NCBI GenBank assembly: GCA_040954595.2
Contig: CM082583.2
Location: 7,502,001-7,566,000, forward strand
Origin: Balanoglossus misakiensis
Lineage: Eukaryota > Hemichordata
DNA length: 64,000 bases
Direction of reading: 5' to 3'
Shown here one piece after another: positions 42,756 through 56,911 of this stretch. The translations under genes and the position numbers were made by a program. The number at the start of each line of letters is the position of its first letter. Within the stretch, counting starts at the first letter, position 1. Under the pieces are notes generated by a model. That model was not told the origin of the DNA. It made no database searches and worked only from the letters and a program-made list of their open reading frames with translations.

Positions 42756-45020
42756 ATGGAATCTATAGATTTAAGGATGGACGATTTACATGATGGAATC
42801 TTTGATGATGATGAAGCCGAAGAATTCCCTCCTCTTCCCCCAATGCCGTCCTTGTCTCCTAGACGACAAGATGATGACGAGGATGGAGTTGTCAGCCAGG
42901 CTTGGCATGCAGATGGAAATGCGGGTAATTTCTCATTTATTTTTACCCTTTGGTATTCAGAAAAGACATGATTCGACAATGACAGCATATTTGGTAGATA
43001 CATATTGGCGCATGAGGTGTATCATATTTTCACTGTAAAATTTATACTTTTCAAAATTTATATTCAGATGCTGTACATCCTGCTTTAGACGATATGCCTG
43101 CAGCCCGGGCTGCAAGAAGGATAAACAGAAACCCACAGCCAAAATTAGATGCTAACAGGTAATGCAATAACAAGTGTATTGGTTATAAATGCCACTGTGA
43201 AATAGACTTATACAGAAGGGTGAATAAAAATGTGTTTTCTATTTTTTCTTCATGGTCATGACTGATACTGTTTAGATAATATACTAAATACATTCTTAAT
43301 GAGTAGATGATGACAAATCTCAAATAACCTTTTGTAGATTCTCTTCTGACCAGCTGTCTCTGATTGATTCTCCAGACTGACCAATGGGGAGAGAGGTATT
43401 GCAGTTATTCCACAGGAGTTTGCCAAGCTGAAATTCAAGGGCAAAGGTCACGAGGCTGCAGACCTCAAGTTGATGATGCAGAAGTATGAGCATTGGGCGC
43501 ACAGATTGTTTCCCCAGATGCCATTTGATGATGTCATCGAGAAGATAGAGCAGTTGGGAAACAAGAAGCCCGTGCAGGTAGGGCAGATGTAGCACACAGA
43601 GTGTACAAACACCATAGATGTAGGTTTACACACATACAAGTACTAACATACACATACAGACAGACTACAGAGAGACATAACTGAAAGATGTTTTGGTCAC
43701 TGGCTGGATGGTTATACGTCATTTTAAAAATTACTTTCTGGTTCAGGTGTGTATGAAGAAAATAAGATTGGACATGCCACTCACAGATGAAGACTATGGC
43801 AGGGGTAGAGAAGGTAAGTAACCCTGGTCAGATATAATATTCCTAGTCTGTTAGAATCATTACCAAGGACAAACATTTTGACAATTGGAATCATTTGTCA
43901 TCTCTTTCTGGGTACAGAAGAGGAAAATGAAGTTGATGATGAAAACACTGATTTAGTTTCCATGGTGACGAGAAATCCATCCCAGTCTCCATCACAAACT
44001 CGCATCCCAACCGAGGATAATCAGGTAGTTTGGATCAATTTCTTTGTTCATTGTGTTATTCAGTTTAATGAGAAACGAATGCGGGTGTTTGAAACTGCAT
44101 ACATGTCACTCTTTACACTCTTGTGTCGTTTTCCAAAGTGCTTTTGACACCCATCTTCTTTTGTACAGTTTTCACAGACAACACCGGCATCACCTGTGAT
44201 TTCCCGACCACCGCCATCATCACAGCCAACGCCTGGAACTACACCCACCACACAGGTAATGCTAGAATGCCCTGCTGTGCTAAATTCAATCTGACCTTCT
44301 GACGTGGTCACTGTTGTTGCTCAGTGTTAGCTAACTTGTCAAATTGAAGTTGTCATTTGTTGCTGGCCTTTCTTGAGACCTAATCATCACAGTGGAATAC
44401 TTATGCACATTTTACTATCTCTGCAACTCTGCCTGCAGGCATCTCTTTCTGAAGAACAGCTTGAAAGAATCGAGAGAAACAAGCGGCTGGCCAGAGAGAA
44501 GAGGGCTGCCCGAATGCGAGCCATGCAATCACCTGCGCCAGTCTCCCAAAATCAAGAGGCCAGTCAGCCGACGCCCACTGAGACATCGGATGCGGTGGTT
44601 TCACCAGTGAATGAACAATCTAACGATGTGACCACAGGAGACGATGAAGTCCTTGAAAGGGCCCGTACGGGCAAGGATGGAAATACCAAGGCTTCTGATG
44701 GAGATGGTGAGTGTAGCAATGCAGACTCTGCTGCAGATACCCATACTGTGTCAAGCCAAGCCGAAGATACAGCATCTGCATTAGTGACCAAACCACATGA
44801 AAGCAAGCAAGGAGAATCTACACTAGATGAAGATGCCACCAAGTCAGGTGTTGGCGACAGCACGGAGGACATGGAAGTTGGAAATGAAAACGTTCAGAAT
44901 AATGACGATGAAACAGTAGTGGAATCTCAAACAGATGGCAATGTTACCCAACCGGATGAAGGTGAGGATGTGCAGGATATGGAAGTCGGAACGGAAAGTG
45001 TTGAAGACAGTGAACTCTAA
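42756..45020 (+). CDS. TIPIN: TIMELESS-interacting protein (Csm3/Swi3 family)
   Basis: Coding exons: 42756-42924, 43068-43158, 43376-43577, 43747-43813, 43918-44024, 44169-44255, 44439-45020; sum 435 codons, so 434 aa. TIPIN pairs with TIMELESS in the replication fork protection complex and links it to RPA and the S-phase checkpoint. An acidic N-terminus is followed by the Swi3 core, with KLDANRLTNGERG, FKGKGHEAADLK, YEHWAHRLFPQMPFDD and KKIRLDMPLTDEDYG all close to vertebrate TIPIN. The segment SEEQLERIERNKRLAREKRA matches the conserved RPA-binding helix. The C-terminal tail is acidic and contains a small duplication, EDMEVGNENVQ and QDMEVGTESVE, which may be clade-specific. The 3' end faces DIS3L 233 bp away. 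Confidence 0.93.
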
Positions 45021-45253
45021 CAGTGACACCAGTTTTTAAATCATCGTATATTTTATTACTGAAGTGTTAAATGTACAGTCCAATCCAGATATTCACTTTG
45101 TTATGAACTTATCAACAGCTTGAAATCAAACTTTCCATATACATGTATACACACACGGAGTAAAACATCTCACAACGCACTAAGCCTTCCACCAGTATAT
45201 ACTGGTTTGTGATGAGGTCCATCCATCCACCCAGGGATGTCTGTGTAGTTAAG
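45021..45253. other. Convergent 3' intergenic segment of TIPIN and DIS3L
   Basis: Only 233 bp separate the two stop codons. AATAAA on the minus strand at 45057-45052 could end DIS3L about 30 bp from the TIPIN stop. The first clear plus-strand AATAAA for TIPIN is at about 45469, inside or just upstream of the last DIS3L exon. The two 3' UTRs therefore probably overlap in antisense. Confidence 0.5.
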
Positions 45254-48200
45254 CTAGGTCAATCCGTCATCATCTTGGAGTCCAATCTCTCTAAACTGCT
45301 GCAACAGGGAGTATATACTGACAGTTTCAGGGGTCTGTCCATATTTAGATTTCAACTCTGCATAATTTCCCCCGAGATCATTGGTGGCATCATCCACCTG
45401 TGTTGTCAGCTGGGCTTCCTTGGTTACTTCCTGGAGATGTTGCCAAGCAACAAGAGACGAAATAAACAACAGGCATGAGAATTTGATGGTCATCCTTTGT
45501 CTGGAAACTTGGGTGGGGATTTTCATCAAGATTTTACCTTTTCACGGAGCAAGAAAAACACTGGTGTACAGGCAGTAAATTTCAATTCACTCAAAAGAAA
45601 TCAGCCATTAGTGCCTGCCCTTGTGAACAAGAAATACAAGAAAGGCGATGTTTGTTTCAGTCTAAACACATACCTGGATAATTTCACTCTTGCTCGACTT
45701 TGCATAACCTTGGTCTTGGCCGTCTTTTGACATTTCCAGTTGAGATGGTTTGTTATCCACCATCTCAAAATGCAGCACCAGCGAGTGGGCATGTGATGGG
45801 GTCACTGAAATGCGAACCTGAACATGAAAAATGGGAGAGACGTTGGAAACAACATCAAGTTCGGCAAATTTGATAGGAACAGGGCTTGGGGGCACTCGCA
45901 AGAAATGGAATCAAGGTGCCCAGTTAGTATCACAGATGTGATACCTCCTAATCAAGAATCACAAAAGTCAGACACTTTATGTCTCATAATAGAATGGACT
46001 AATAATATCTAATATCTACATTCCAAGTGAAACACTACTCACGGTGATGTGATCAAACAGGTTGTATGAATGTGAACCATTGGCAGTCGTCACTGTTAGT
46101 GAATAGTCTTCTTTCACCAATGTCCCTAGTAAAACAAAGAAAAGGAATATTTCGCTGGAATCTAAGGCTTTTTCTCAAGTGCATCACTGAAAACGTTTAT
46201 AATTTTTATACAAAGATCTGGTTTCAGAGACATAGAAATGAAATATTCAATGTAATTCTGGTATAACTCGCCAGGTAGCCATTGTGGCTTAGGATCACTG
46301 TGATCAATCACCAAACCATTCTTGTCCTTTATGTACACTGCACCTTTCATGCCATACCTAATGAAGAGAGGGATAGAGGCAAATTCAACCATGTTAGCTT
46401 CATTTGATCACTGGCTCGCATCTCTGGAATTAATATCATGGTTAATCTGGATTTGCAGTGGGTTTTAGAGTTGACAGTGCAGGGCATTAAAACAACAAAT
46501 TCGATTCTAAGCCTTTTCAAAGAACCTGATTTGCCCTGAGGGCAGCTATATGACAGCTATAGATTCTATGCCTTCTTTTCATGACTTTTGATTTTTAAAG
46601 TCAACATGCTAGCTATACTGTAGATAGAAGATAAAAGGGGAAACACAGGATGACAGAGATCTCTGTGAAATGTTGACACTGGGATCTCACCTTGGAATGA
46701 ATACTAGGACCCCATTGGCTCTCAGTCCAAAAATCACTGCGTCCACAGTGCAGCATTCATCTTTCTCTGCATCCTTGTCTTTGAAAAACAGAGCTTGGAA
46801 CAATTCCTGTGACGACTTCTGAGCATGCTGTGAAGCCTGGGAAAATAGCACAGTAAATGAGATTTTGGATGCAAAGAAAATGATGTGAATGGTCATAGAA
46901 TAAACATATTCCTACATAGTTCCATTCATGTTGTCATGATGAATGTGTCATTGAATTCAGTGTAAAGTAAGTCCTTGAAACATTTTGGGAATGGACACAA
47001 AGATATGATGAAACTCAACAACTGTCCAATACTGTTACATGACTTGCATATAAACCTTACTCTATTCTTAGTATTGATGTGGTCACACAGGTCTTGCAGT
47101 TCTTTGTTGCCTGGCAACCCATTCTCTTCACCTTCACGGTTGATGGCAGCCATGAGAAGCCTATGTACCTGGGTGTTCAAATATAGATTCATTGAGCTCA
47201 TTAAAATTGTGCGCATGAACCCCCCCCCCCCCCCCCCCCAGATATTTTCACAGAAACAAGAAAAGGGTACTGATCTATTTTTGGCAGGAACCAATTATCA
47301 AACACTGCAGGGGTGCACATCCTGGTGTGACGACTTTAGATTTGAATCCCTGAAGTGACACATTTCATGAGAATTCCCCATGAGATCATAGTCCTTTTTA
47401 TGCAAAGCAGGGTTGTTAAAAAATGGCATTTTGTTTCTCTATTTTCAAGTAAATACCAGCAACTACCCCATCAAAGAGGAGAATGGCAAGATTGGAAGAA
47501 CCAAAACTCACAATGACATCAGCGTATCTTCGGATAGGTGAAGTGAAATGTGTGTATCGATCCAGGGCAAGACCTGAAAACACATTCAGAGGTACAGCAT
47601 AAGTGATAGCATACAGGTTTATTATACCAACACCTAGCAAAGTGTCACAGCAATCTTTCATCTTGAATAAAAATTCAAATTGTCAGGTATCAAATTTACA
47701 TGACGTTTGATTTTGCCGCAATAATTACTATCAGTAACTGACTTATGATGGCTCATTCTTACTAAACATGTTAAATGCCAAAAATGCATTGTAGATTGTA
47801 ACAGCCACGTACCATAATGATAGTACTGATCCCTAGGTAAACTACCAGTGGAAAAGTAGAGAGCATTCGACATGGCATAGGTCGCTAAACTTCTCAGTAT
47901 CTTGTTGAAGACTGGGTCGTTCGGATCAACACATCTGTCCAAGGACTCTGCAAGGGTTTTATTTGAACTGGTGTTGATGATCACACCTCTGGATTGAGCG
48001 CAGTGCTGTAAATTGCTGAAGTGTTCTTGGCGAGGCAATGGGTGGTGACGTAGCTGGGAGAAAATTAGAGCAACATACATATTTAAAACAGCTGTTTATA
48101 AACAATGCACAACAAACCTCATCAGCCATGAACAATCACACTACAGCTTCTCATTACAGTCACTCATACTCACCAAAGAATTGCTGGGAAAAGTTTCGGC

Positions 48201-51200
48201 GATTTTCTTTGCTACCCAGTGATTGGCAAAAATCATACACTCAGCTATTGTCTCATGGATTTCTAACGGCTGGTGGAGACAAGGAGAAGGAAGGAACACA
48301 AACACAAATATTGTCATTATTCATTTTCTAGATCTACTTGCAATTATGGTAAACAGTGTTTCAGGCTTTTGGTATACTTTTTTAAATTCTCAATGCAACT
48401 GCTCTTGCAATAAATGGCGAGGTTCTCAGAGACTTCACAATGACTCAATGCTGCTTTGAACATGTATCGAAGGCAAAAAATTTACATGAGTCCATCTTTC
48501 TTCCTTTCCACAATTTGCATTTTCTCATAGAATTTATGAAAGTTGTGCAAACTGCACAAATAGCTGATATTTACCTGTTTTGGTATAAGGTCTTCAATTT
48601 CTTTCTTATCCCCAAGTTGAACTTGAACTTCCACGCCTTCCAGCTGAACAGCACCACCACTTTCCCGACGTGACTTTAGATGCCTCGCAATATCCATTAA
48701 TTTATTAACACACCACTTCAGTTCGTGCAACCTGCAAAGAAAAAAGTGCAGACAGTCATAGGGTTGACTCAAGAAGCGCTGTATTTTCTGTCTAAAAAAT
48801 AATGTACAAAAAGAAGTACAACATGCAGTGCCGTTCATAAAACTACATCTAACACTGCATGTCCGAAAATCATACAGTGAGCATAATCCCATTTAGCAAT
48901 GCAATTTGTAACTGTGAAGAATGTGCAAAGCAGAACAGAACTTACTTTTTCTCAACTGTCTCTTCATCTAGATTTTCCAGCTCCGGAATATCTTCAAGAG
49001 CTACAGTCCCATCATGTAAAGCTTGGGCAGCCTATGCCATAGGGAGAAAAAGACTATGACTTAAATACACTCACAAGGCAAAATAAACTGGCAAAGTTTG
49101 AAGCAAAAACACTACCAGTACTAAATTAAATACCTCATAGAACATTTTATAGGCTGACTTGATGACAGTTCGACCATACCACACGTCCAGCACTTCATAA
49201 TTAGGCCCCAGTTCCCACAGCACAGTCATGGCATAGCGGTCCACTCCACCGATCAGAGAACAGAGATCTGCGCTGAGTATGGCTGGCAGCATATCGTAAC
49301 GTCTATCAGCAAGGTACACTGTTGTACCTCTGCAAATAAGATGTAGTGTTGATAAAGTTTTTGTCCAATGGAGTTTCATAATATTCTAGAATTACAGCGA
49401 GCAATTTTACACAACCTTCAAGCAGAGTCAGCCACCAGATAATTCATCAACTTGATATACATGTATACATGTCCATCTTTGCTAGTACTCACCTGGCTTT
49501 AGCTTCCAAATCAGTCAGGGAATTCGGCTTGACAAAATATGACACATCAGCAATGTGAACCCCCAATTCTATATTACCATTGGGCAATTGCCTGCAAGAC
49601 ATAACAGACTGTCGTTTTACTTCTTTCAAGTGACTAGAATATCACTGCCATTGTTGTCATTGTCAAAACCGTTTGAATTTCCAAATTCCTGCCAGTAATG
49701 TTGGGTAGGCATGGGTTGTTCATCAATATTTACTAGAACGCATTTCACATATCTACAAGAAGAATGTGAATGATTAAAACAAGCTGACAAATTTCTCACT
49801 TCAACTGTGACAATCACCTGACTGAAAGTGTATCATCAACATCTTCACATCCCTTCGGGTCAATGCTAAAGATGAGGTGAGACTGGCGAAGATCTCGTCT
49901 CTTAGCAACTTCTTCTGGGTCCATAGTCCAGGGTTTTTCCTCAGAGTTGGTTGGTAACTCTTTGACCTTTTACATAAAATGAGTATTGTAATATTACCTT
50001 ACATGTACTTCAAAATTTTGTACATGAAAACATCGGCACAATTTTTCAAAACATAGCATTTCCGGTAGATCAAACTTGGATGATTCAAGAAGTAGACACA
50101 TACCACCAATTTTGAAGCTTTAACATCATGATGCATATCCCTTTATACATACATATTTGCCCAATATGTTTTTCCATTATTATTTTTGCGAGGCAACTTA
50201 TGAAGAAAAGACCTACTTGTCCTTCTGAGAAAGCTTTTACTGAGATATTGTTCTCCACCAAAATTGTAGCAATTTCTGTTTCGAGATTTCCGACGGGTCC
50301 TAGCATCCTGACAAAATGGCCATTTGGATACTGGGAATCCAGTGACCAGGAATCAATCCGGACAATAATCCTCTGATACTGGAGTGAGTCAGCTTGCCTG
50401 GTGCTGATGCGGATTTTAGGGATTCTGTAATCGTGTGGTATGACCAGCACTTTACCAGTCTTTGACCTCTGACCCTTGCTTTCCTAGGAGAGGAATGGTA
50501 AAAATAAACAACGGTTGCAAAAATTGGCGCTGTCTTTGAAGTGAAGGTCTTCAGATGTATCAATTGACTATCTTTCAGTCCATTGCTTTTTCATGGATAG
50601 TTTCCAATCCAGAAGTATTATTATAAACATCCTGGATTTATCAGGACAAAGGCAGTGTATATGTTGTGTGTCTCAGTGCCTTGTCTTTTCAGTGTCTATT
50701 CGTATTTAAAGTGCATACCTCATCAGGGGCAAATGAAGCCACATAGTCTCTCCAGTTTCTCTGAATAATGCCAACAACCCTCCCGGTTGGAAGTGGTTTA
50801 CTTGAATCCTTATCATCATTTCTTTTCTCTGAACCTTTGAACATATAACAAGTCAATCAGTCAGAAATAAAGCCCAGTGTGCATGTATGCATACTTTGGT
50901 TAATGATATCGACACTGTCATATTATAAGATTTTTTTACCACTTTGAGAATGTTTACAACTTTATCAAGGTAGCACTGTAACAAGAATACCTTCACTCTC
51001 TGTCAAAGATTTATTTCTTCCAAGCCATTCCTTCTTAGGCAAGAGTTCAACAGCAACAATGTCACCATGAACTGCCCTGTTCCTATTATGAAAGAAAAAG
51101 CACACAAAACAAGTATATTTCCATAATGATGAACATGTGATAACCATGTACATGTACAGCTCTAATTTACAATTTCACTGACTGACATTTCCTGAGAAAT

Positions 51201-53183
51201 GGTTGGAAGTGGAATGATCCTTACCTACAACTGATTCCAGGTATCAGAATGTCGGATTCCCTGTTACTGTCTTTCATTCCAATACTGCGAAAAAAGGGGG
51301 AAAAGCTATTTAAATTTGTAGATTGGTATGCAGAGACAAACACATTCATTCTCACATCTTGAAAATCTTCACTTGAGAACTTTGACGCAAGGTTTCCATG
51401 ATTTTTATGATGTGACTTAGGGTAATCATCTCACCTAGTTCTCTGAAGGAAAGCCTCTTGTTGTGGCCTGTGTTTATTGACATGAAGACAGCCCTGAATG
51501 TAGCGTCCTGACTTGATCCCAGCAGCTATGATCTCCTGTGGCAGATAATCCTTCTGCTCTTTCTTATTCTCTGAAAACATGAGTCAAAACAGATAACATG
51601 ATAAAACAACAGATAATTTTTGGGTATAATTCAATCCATGGGATTTTGTACTGCTTGGAAAACTTATTGATATGAATAGATAATGTTTAGTGAGGAAAAT
51701 GTTCCCTTTTCTGACCTTGCTTACCTTTCAAATCAGAAGTTTCCTTTAATGAAGCTGATAAAGACTCGTAGATATCAAGAGCATTCGTCAAATTTGGCCA
51801 GAATTGAACAAGGTATTCTTCCATTGACATTAAAAACACTCTTGTGGTCTTGGCACCAAAGTCTTGGATCATCTGAAGTACAAAAAGGTACATGTATGTT
51901 CAATGAACAAACATTGAATAAGCACAAGTGTTGACCTTAAGCTACACTGTGGTTACATAGGTGTATGTGTATAAAAGGAAGTTATTTGTAAATTTCGTTT
52001 ATTTTCATTTTCGATGATGACACAACTCATTTCAGTAACTATGGCACTATGGTCGAAGTTTTTTATGCCAAGAGAGACGAGACAACAACATTAGTTCAAT
52101 TACCTTTCTGTTTTCTGTGATGAGGACTATGGGTATCTGACCAGCTAAATGATCGTAATACCAGACTGCACTATCATACACTATCCTGTATTAAAATAAG
52201 AAGACACTCAATGTTTAGATAAATTTCACACACAGAAAAATTGCTCCTTGCAAATTTCCAGGCACCAAATGTACATGCCTTAATTAACATGTGAGTACCT
52301 TGATTGCCAGTCGTGGAGACTTTCTCCCGGTTGTCTTTCACAGTAGGCGTAATGACAAAACTCATTGGCAAAGACACTGCATTGCTGTCTTGGATCCTTC
52401 ACCATGTTGTGTATTCTCTTGTAGGCTCTTCTGCTGCCTTGGTGTAACACCTGTCATGAGAGAGTTCAAATTTTGGCTTTGACGGGGACAATACCCTGTA
52501 AGTCAATTAATTAAAATTCCAGGACTTTCCATATTTTACATGAAACACATTTAAAGAAATTATGAAGAAATAAATAACTTGTCGAATAAATAAATTAACA
52601 CTTACACTGTGAAGGACTGTCTGTAGAAATAAAATTCCAGTGATCTCTGTTAACTCAAGAATTTCAAGAAAGTCCCTGGCAACTTGGCAGTCTGGTATGA
52701 CATAATGAGTCAAATCAGATGGAAGCACACCAATACCTGTATGTGTAGATTGAACATTAGTTTGTATTAGCTGGTCGTGTCATCATGCTTCAGGGATTCC
52801 AACAAGAAACTGAAGGAAACATTCAACAGGTGAAGATGCGTCCGTCTCCATGGTTGTCGTCATGGAGATGGACGCCATCATGTTCAATGATGTTGTTTAC
52901 ATCTTCATCGTGGAGTAGATTTCTTAAAAGTATTGGCCATTCAAACTCCCACTCTCTCTTTGGAGGAACTCAATTCCATAAACAATTTCCCGTCGGTACG
53001 ATCTTGTACATCAGCTGTTGAGAACTTCATGAAAACCTTGATTGTACCTTTACTCGTTTCACATCCTGCCAAACACAACTTGCTGTTGCACGGAACGTCT
53101 TCGTGCAGGTAGTGTTCCCTCACGATTCTCACGGTTTGTCCGCGGTAGTTTTTAACTCTCAACAGCTTCTCTGTCTTCAACAT
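45254..53183 (-). CDS. DIS3L: DIS3-like exosome 3'-5' exoribonuclease
   Basis: Exons: 53183-53048, 52736-52606, 52450-52299, 52185-52104, 51872-51725, 51570-51435, 51284-51225, 51082-50991, 50834-50719, 50483-50217, 49966-49818, 49591-49493, 49329-49134, 49031-48946, 48731-48575, 48269-48174, 48053-47813, 47573-47512, 47168-47061, 46836-46691, 46357-46272, 46125-46043, 45817-45674, 45430-45254; sum 1050 codons, so 1049 aa, about the length of human DIS3L. The order is a PIN-like region ([20 protein letters not shown]), cold-shock domains ([25 protein letters not shown]), the RNB domain with active-site [12 protein letters not shown] (Asp476, 482, 484, 485), [11 protein letters not shown] and [14 protein letters not shown], and an S1 domain. 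DIS3L is the cytoplasmic catalytic subunit of the RNA exosome. All introns are GT-AG except one apparent GC-AG after exon 21. Confidence 0.95.
47220..47239. repeat. Homopolymer run (C)20 in a DIS3L intron
   Basis: Twenty consecutive C on the plus strand (G on the transcribed strand), about 50 bp upstream of DIS3L exon 19. Length is likely polymorphic or affected by sequencing. Confidence 0.9.
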
Positions 53184-53798
53184 GATTATTTATCATTCAA
53201 ACGAAGAGAAAGTATTTTTAAAACTCAAATTAACTGAGACGTTTTGTTGAATGGTTGAGCCGACGACAAAATCACTGGGCGCAGCCATATTGAAGTCTTC
53301 CCAGGATTCAAAGTAATGCCCTCGTTCTACACTCTGTTGCCGACCAATATATTTTTTTTGTCTATTTAAACGCGTATTTCTGAAAGTTTTGACTTAGTCT
53401 GATTTTAAAACGCGTTTAGTTTGATCAAATTTGATATTAAGATCTAACATTCCATTTAAAATGTCACTATATCTATGACCAATAATATATACGGGTTCAA
53501 GTTTGTTTACAATCGCAACTTCCGGTCACATTGGCAATATTTTCATATGACGACATACACACACATACGTGTTATGATCAGATGACGACGATCTGCAGTC
53601 TGGCTCAATGAAAAAGCCATCCAGTTTTCAGGGACGAGACAGTACGAGCGCCTCGTCTGACTCTGTACCCTGAACTGACTGGCATCTGTCAATATTTGGC
53701 AAGATCGGAAACATCATTCATTTAACCTGTCAAATATTGACTAACCCAGTCAGATAAATTATCTTCTTGTTAATTTTTCACCGCATCCATCCCGCGAC
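53184..53798. promoter_or_regulatory. Divergent promoter between DIS3L and ACER2
   Basis: The two ATGs are 615 bp apart and the genes point away from each other, so a bidirectional promoter is likely. No TATA box at a convincing distance; no other motif stands out. Confidence 0.45.
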
Positions 53799-56700
53799 AT
53801 GGTTCAGATGGAAAATATCGACACGGAGGAGATGATCCGGCAACTTCAACGCGGTAGTTCCGATGTGGACTGGTGCGAAGTCAATTATAACATCGTCCCT
53901 GGAATTGCTGAGTTTTTCAACACGGTAATTTGATCATTTTTATATTATGGAATGGATGATATCGGAAGAACATCCATTCTTGTCTATTTCATTTGTGAAA
54001 TTAACAAGTCAATTTTTAATATCAATTTCATTTCGCGCGTGTGTAAAATTAAGGTGTACCACGTTCAGTATTTAAAACAGCAATTATACCAGGGACACAC
54101 AACATCCAGTTTATTTTGAGGCACGAATTAAACAAAAGGATGACCTTGCATTTTATTCTCTTCAAAATAATCCGGCTGCCGTATGGTTTTATATTCCATT
54201 GATCGTTTATGTACATTTGTGCATGTATTAAAATAGAGACGGTTAGTGGTTTATCATACACCCTGTACACATTCAAAATATCATATCATAATCAGGCTAA
54301 ATTTCATTTAGGTGATTGTTTGCTGATGAAGGTTTTGGTGTAGTATATAGTAGCCATAGGCCACTTGATTTTTGCTGAAAAGTGGTTTTCCCACGAGTGT
54401 GCTAATTCCAGGCCAAAACATACATGTATGTGATATGAGGTTGGAACATTATTTCTAGCCATTTTAGATTATCATTGGCCATATGAGCTAGCACATTGAT
54501 CACCTTTTTCTTCATTTTTTTCTACCTTTTTTTTACATTTCGCATGAAAATTCATACAGTAAACTTTAGAAAAGTTGCCCCATCTTTGCCCCACCACACA
54601 CTTGAACTGCTCAGATATGAAAAAAGGCAAAAAGATTTGCTTAAAAGTGTGGCGTGTTTTGGTCCTTTGGGATGGGAGATATTTTGTGGTGGTCATGTTT
54701 AAATAACTGATTAAATACATTTTTCTTATCAGGTTCCTGTCTGCAAGATGACATGAGTCTTTGATTGGAACTATTTGTTTTGTGTGGAATTCCCTCTGAT
54801 TTGAATATTTGGCTGGACAGGGAGTCATTAGTAACCTAGCAATCATGCCCCACCCGACAAACCAACCAATCATCCCAGCTTGTGTTAGCATGGGATGTTG
54901 GGTACTATTTGATAAATTTTAAAGGTCACCTGGTCAGTTATTGTTTGAGTTACATCTGATAACAATCATAAACTTAATATGTTACTAATGTAGTTATATA
55001 GCAAACATCACAGGTGTGCAGTTTACATGGTAGTTATGGCAACCAAGCTAATCCGAAAAATGAATTTTAATGAATATTTTGTGCCAAAATGATGAGATGT
55101 TTAACCACAATGAAATTGACAATGTTGAAAGATGGCAAAAAGCAAAAAAATTGAATAGTTAGAGAAAACATAAGGGAGAATACTTAGAACAGATAAATGA
55201 GAACAAAATACTGGTAGCGCAATTGTCCAGTGTCAACAAAACATGCTGAAAGAAAACAATAATTCTTGGTAACCCCTTCCCATACACTGTACATGCATAG
55301 AACCCATTCAAACTGTAGTTCTTATTTAGTGATTTCTCATTCGAGCCTTATCATTATTTCAACCCTCCATAGAGTAAATTACTGATAATCAGTGTTTAAG
55401 TCGAGTGCTTGTTGTCTCCGGCTGCAGATTACTCAGAGGTTGGATCAGTGCCAACTACTTACTGTAGCTACTGTAAATGCCAGTGTCAGTCACCTGTAAA
55501 GTGTCAAACATTCATGTCCTACATTCTTTGTATGCGTAGAACACATGTTTGGATTGCTTGATCAATTATACCAAAAGTAGAAGAAAACCATTCTCTCATT
55601 TGAGTTTTATCGTAAATTCAGAATTATTGGCTGTACTTAATCCTTCATGTAGACACAACATGAGAATTGTAGGCCTGGTAAATGCAAATATGTGACGTAA
55701 CTCATATCTGCAAAGATGGTGAGAGCAGCAACTGTTGCAATAAAACCTAATGCTACATAGCCCTTTTCACGGAATCGTGCTTGTTGCTCTGAAAGTTAAT
55801 TCAGTAGTAATGTGGACAGTGAATTTGTCAGATATCTGCCAATCTTTTTACTTGTGCAAATTACATGTTTTCTCAATATCTGTTTATTTTGTTTCTGACA
55901 GATAAGCAACATCCTCTTCTTCCTGTTACCACCTTTCCTGATCTACCTTTTCCGACAATATGCCAAGCAAGTTAACAGCGGCGTGAATATCATCTGGCTG
56001 CTTCTCGTTGTTGTTGGTGCCTGTTCCGCTTACTTCCATGCCACGCTCAGCCTTGTCGGGCAGCTGTTGGATGAACTCTCCATCATATGGGTCATCATGT
56101 GGGCATTGGCCATGTGGTTTCCAAGGCGATATTATCCAGCTAGTCTGAACGGGGACAGGTAGATAAAATTATGTGGACTGTTCATGGATTAGCTGTGCAA
56201 GCTGGTATATCTACATACTACTAGTGAAACTTGTGATTGTCCGTTTCTAAAATAAGTGAAATTTTTTAATGTGTATGAAATCTTTCTGTGTATTTTCAGA
56301 AATAAGTTCAAGGCTATCGTTCTGTGCATTACATTTGTTGGGACTGCCATGGCATGTCTGCATCCAGCTGTCAATCATCTTGTCTTGATTACGTTTGTCA
56401 TTCCGTGTGGTGTGCTGTTTGCACTTGAATTGAAGAGGTAAGAAACTGGGCAAATTTCCACAACAGTTATTCCAGACTATTGTGGAAATCCTACTTGTTG
56501 ACACGGTTGAAATCACTGATAGAAATCATAAAATAGAATAAAACCATATAACTTTATCACTTTTGATGTAAAATGTTGTTGCTTTTTTTCAGATGTGGAT
56601 GTAATCGTGTATACCGTCTCGGAATCACAAGCGTTCTGTACGTTATATTTGCTGTAACCGTGTGGCTCAGTGATCGGCTGAACTGTGAGCTGTGGACCTC

Positions 56701-56911
56701 TCTGAGGTTCCCCTATCTCCACAGTCTGTGGCATATCTTCATCTTCCAGGGAGCCTACTTGAGCTGCGTTCTCTTCGCGTACTTCGATGCGGCCACTGAA
56801 GTCCCGGAACAAGCTCCGACTCTGAAGTACTGGCCCAGTGATTCCTGGGAATTTTTTGGCATTCCGTACGTGTTTCTGAAATGTTCCGGGACTAAACCGA
56901 CATACTGCTAG
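53799..56911 (+). CDS. ACER2: Alkaline ceramidase
   Basis: Exons: 53799-53924, 55902-56158, 56300-56437, 56593-56911; sum 280 codons, so 279 aa, against about 275 for human ACER2. The protein belongs to the seven-helix CREST superfamily of integral membrane amidases and cleaves ceramide to sphingosine and fatty acid, typically in Golgi or ER. Diagnostic residues are present: DVDWCEVNY near the N-terminus, [15 protein letters not shown] with zinc ligand His88, WLSDRL near 198-203, and FPYLHSLWH with His217 and His221. [10 protein letters not shown] and [15 protein letters not shown] fit ACER2 better than ACER1 or ACER3. Two in-frame Met codons lie at the start (residues 1 and 4); the first was chosen. 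The first intron is 2.0 kb. Confidence 0.93.
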
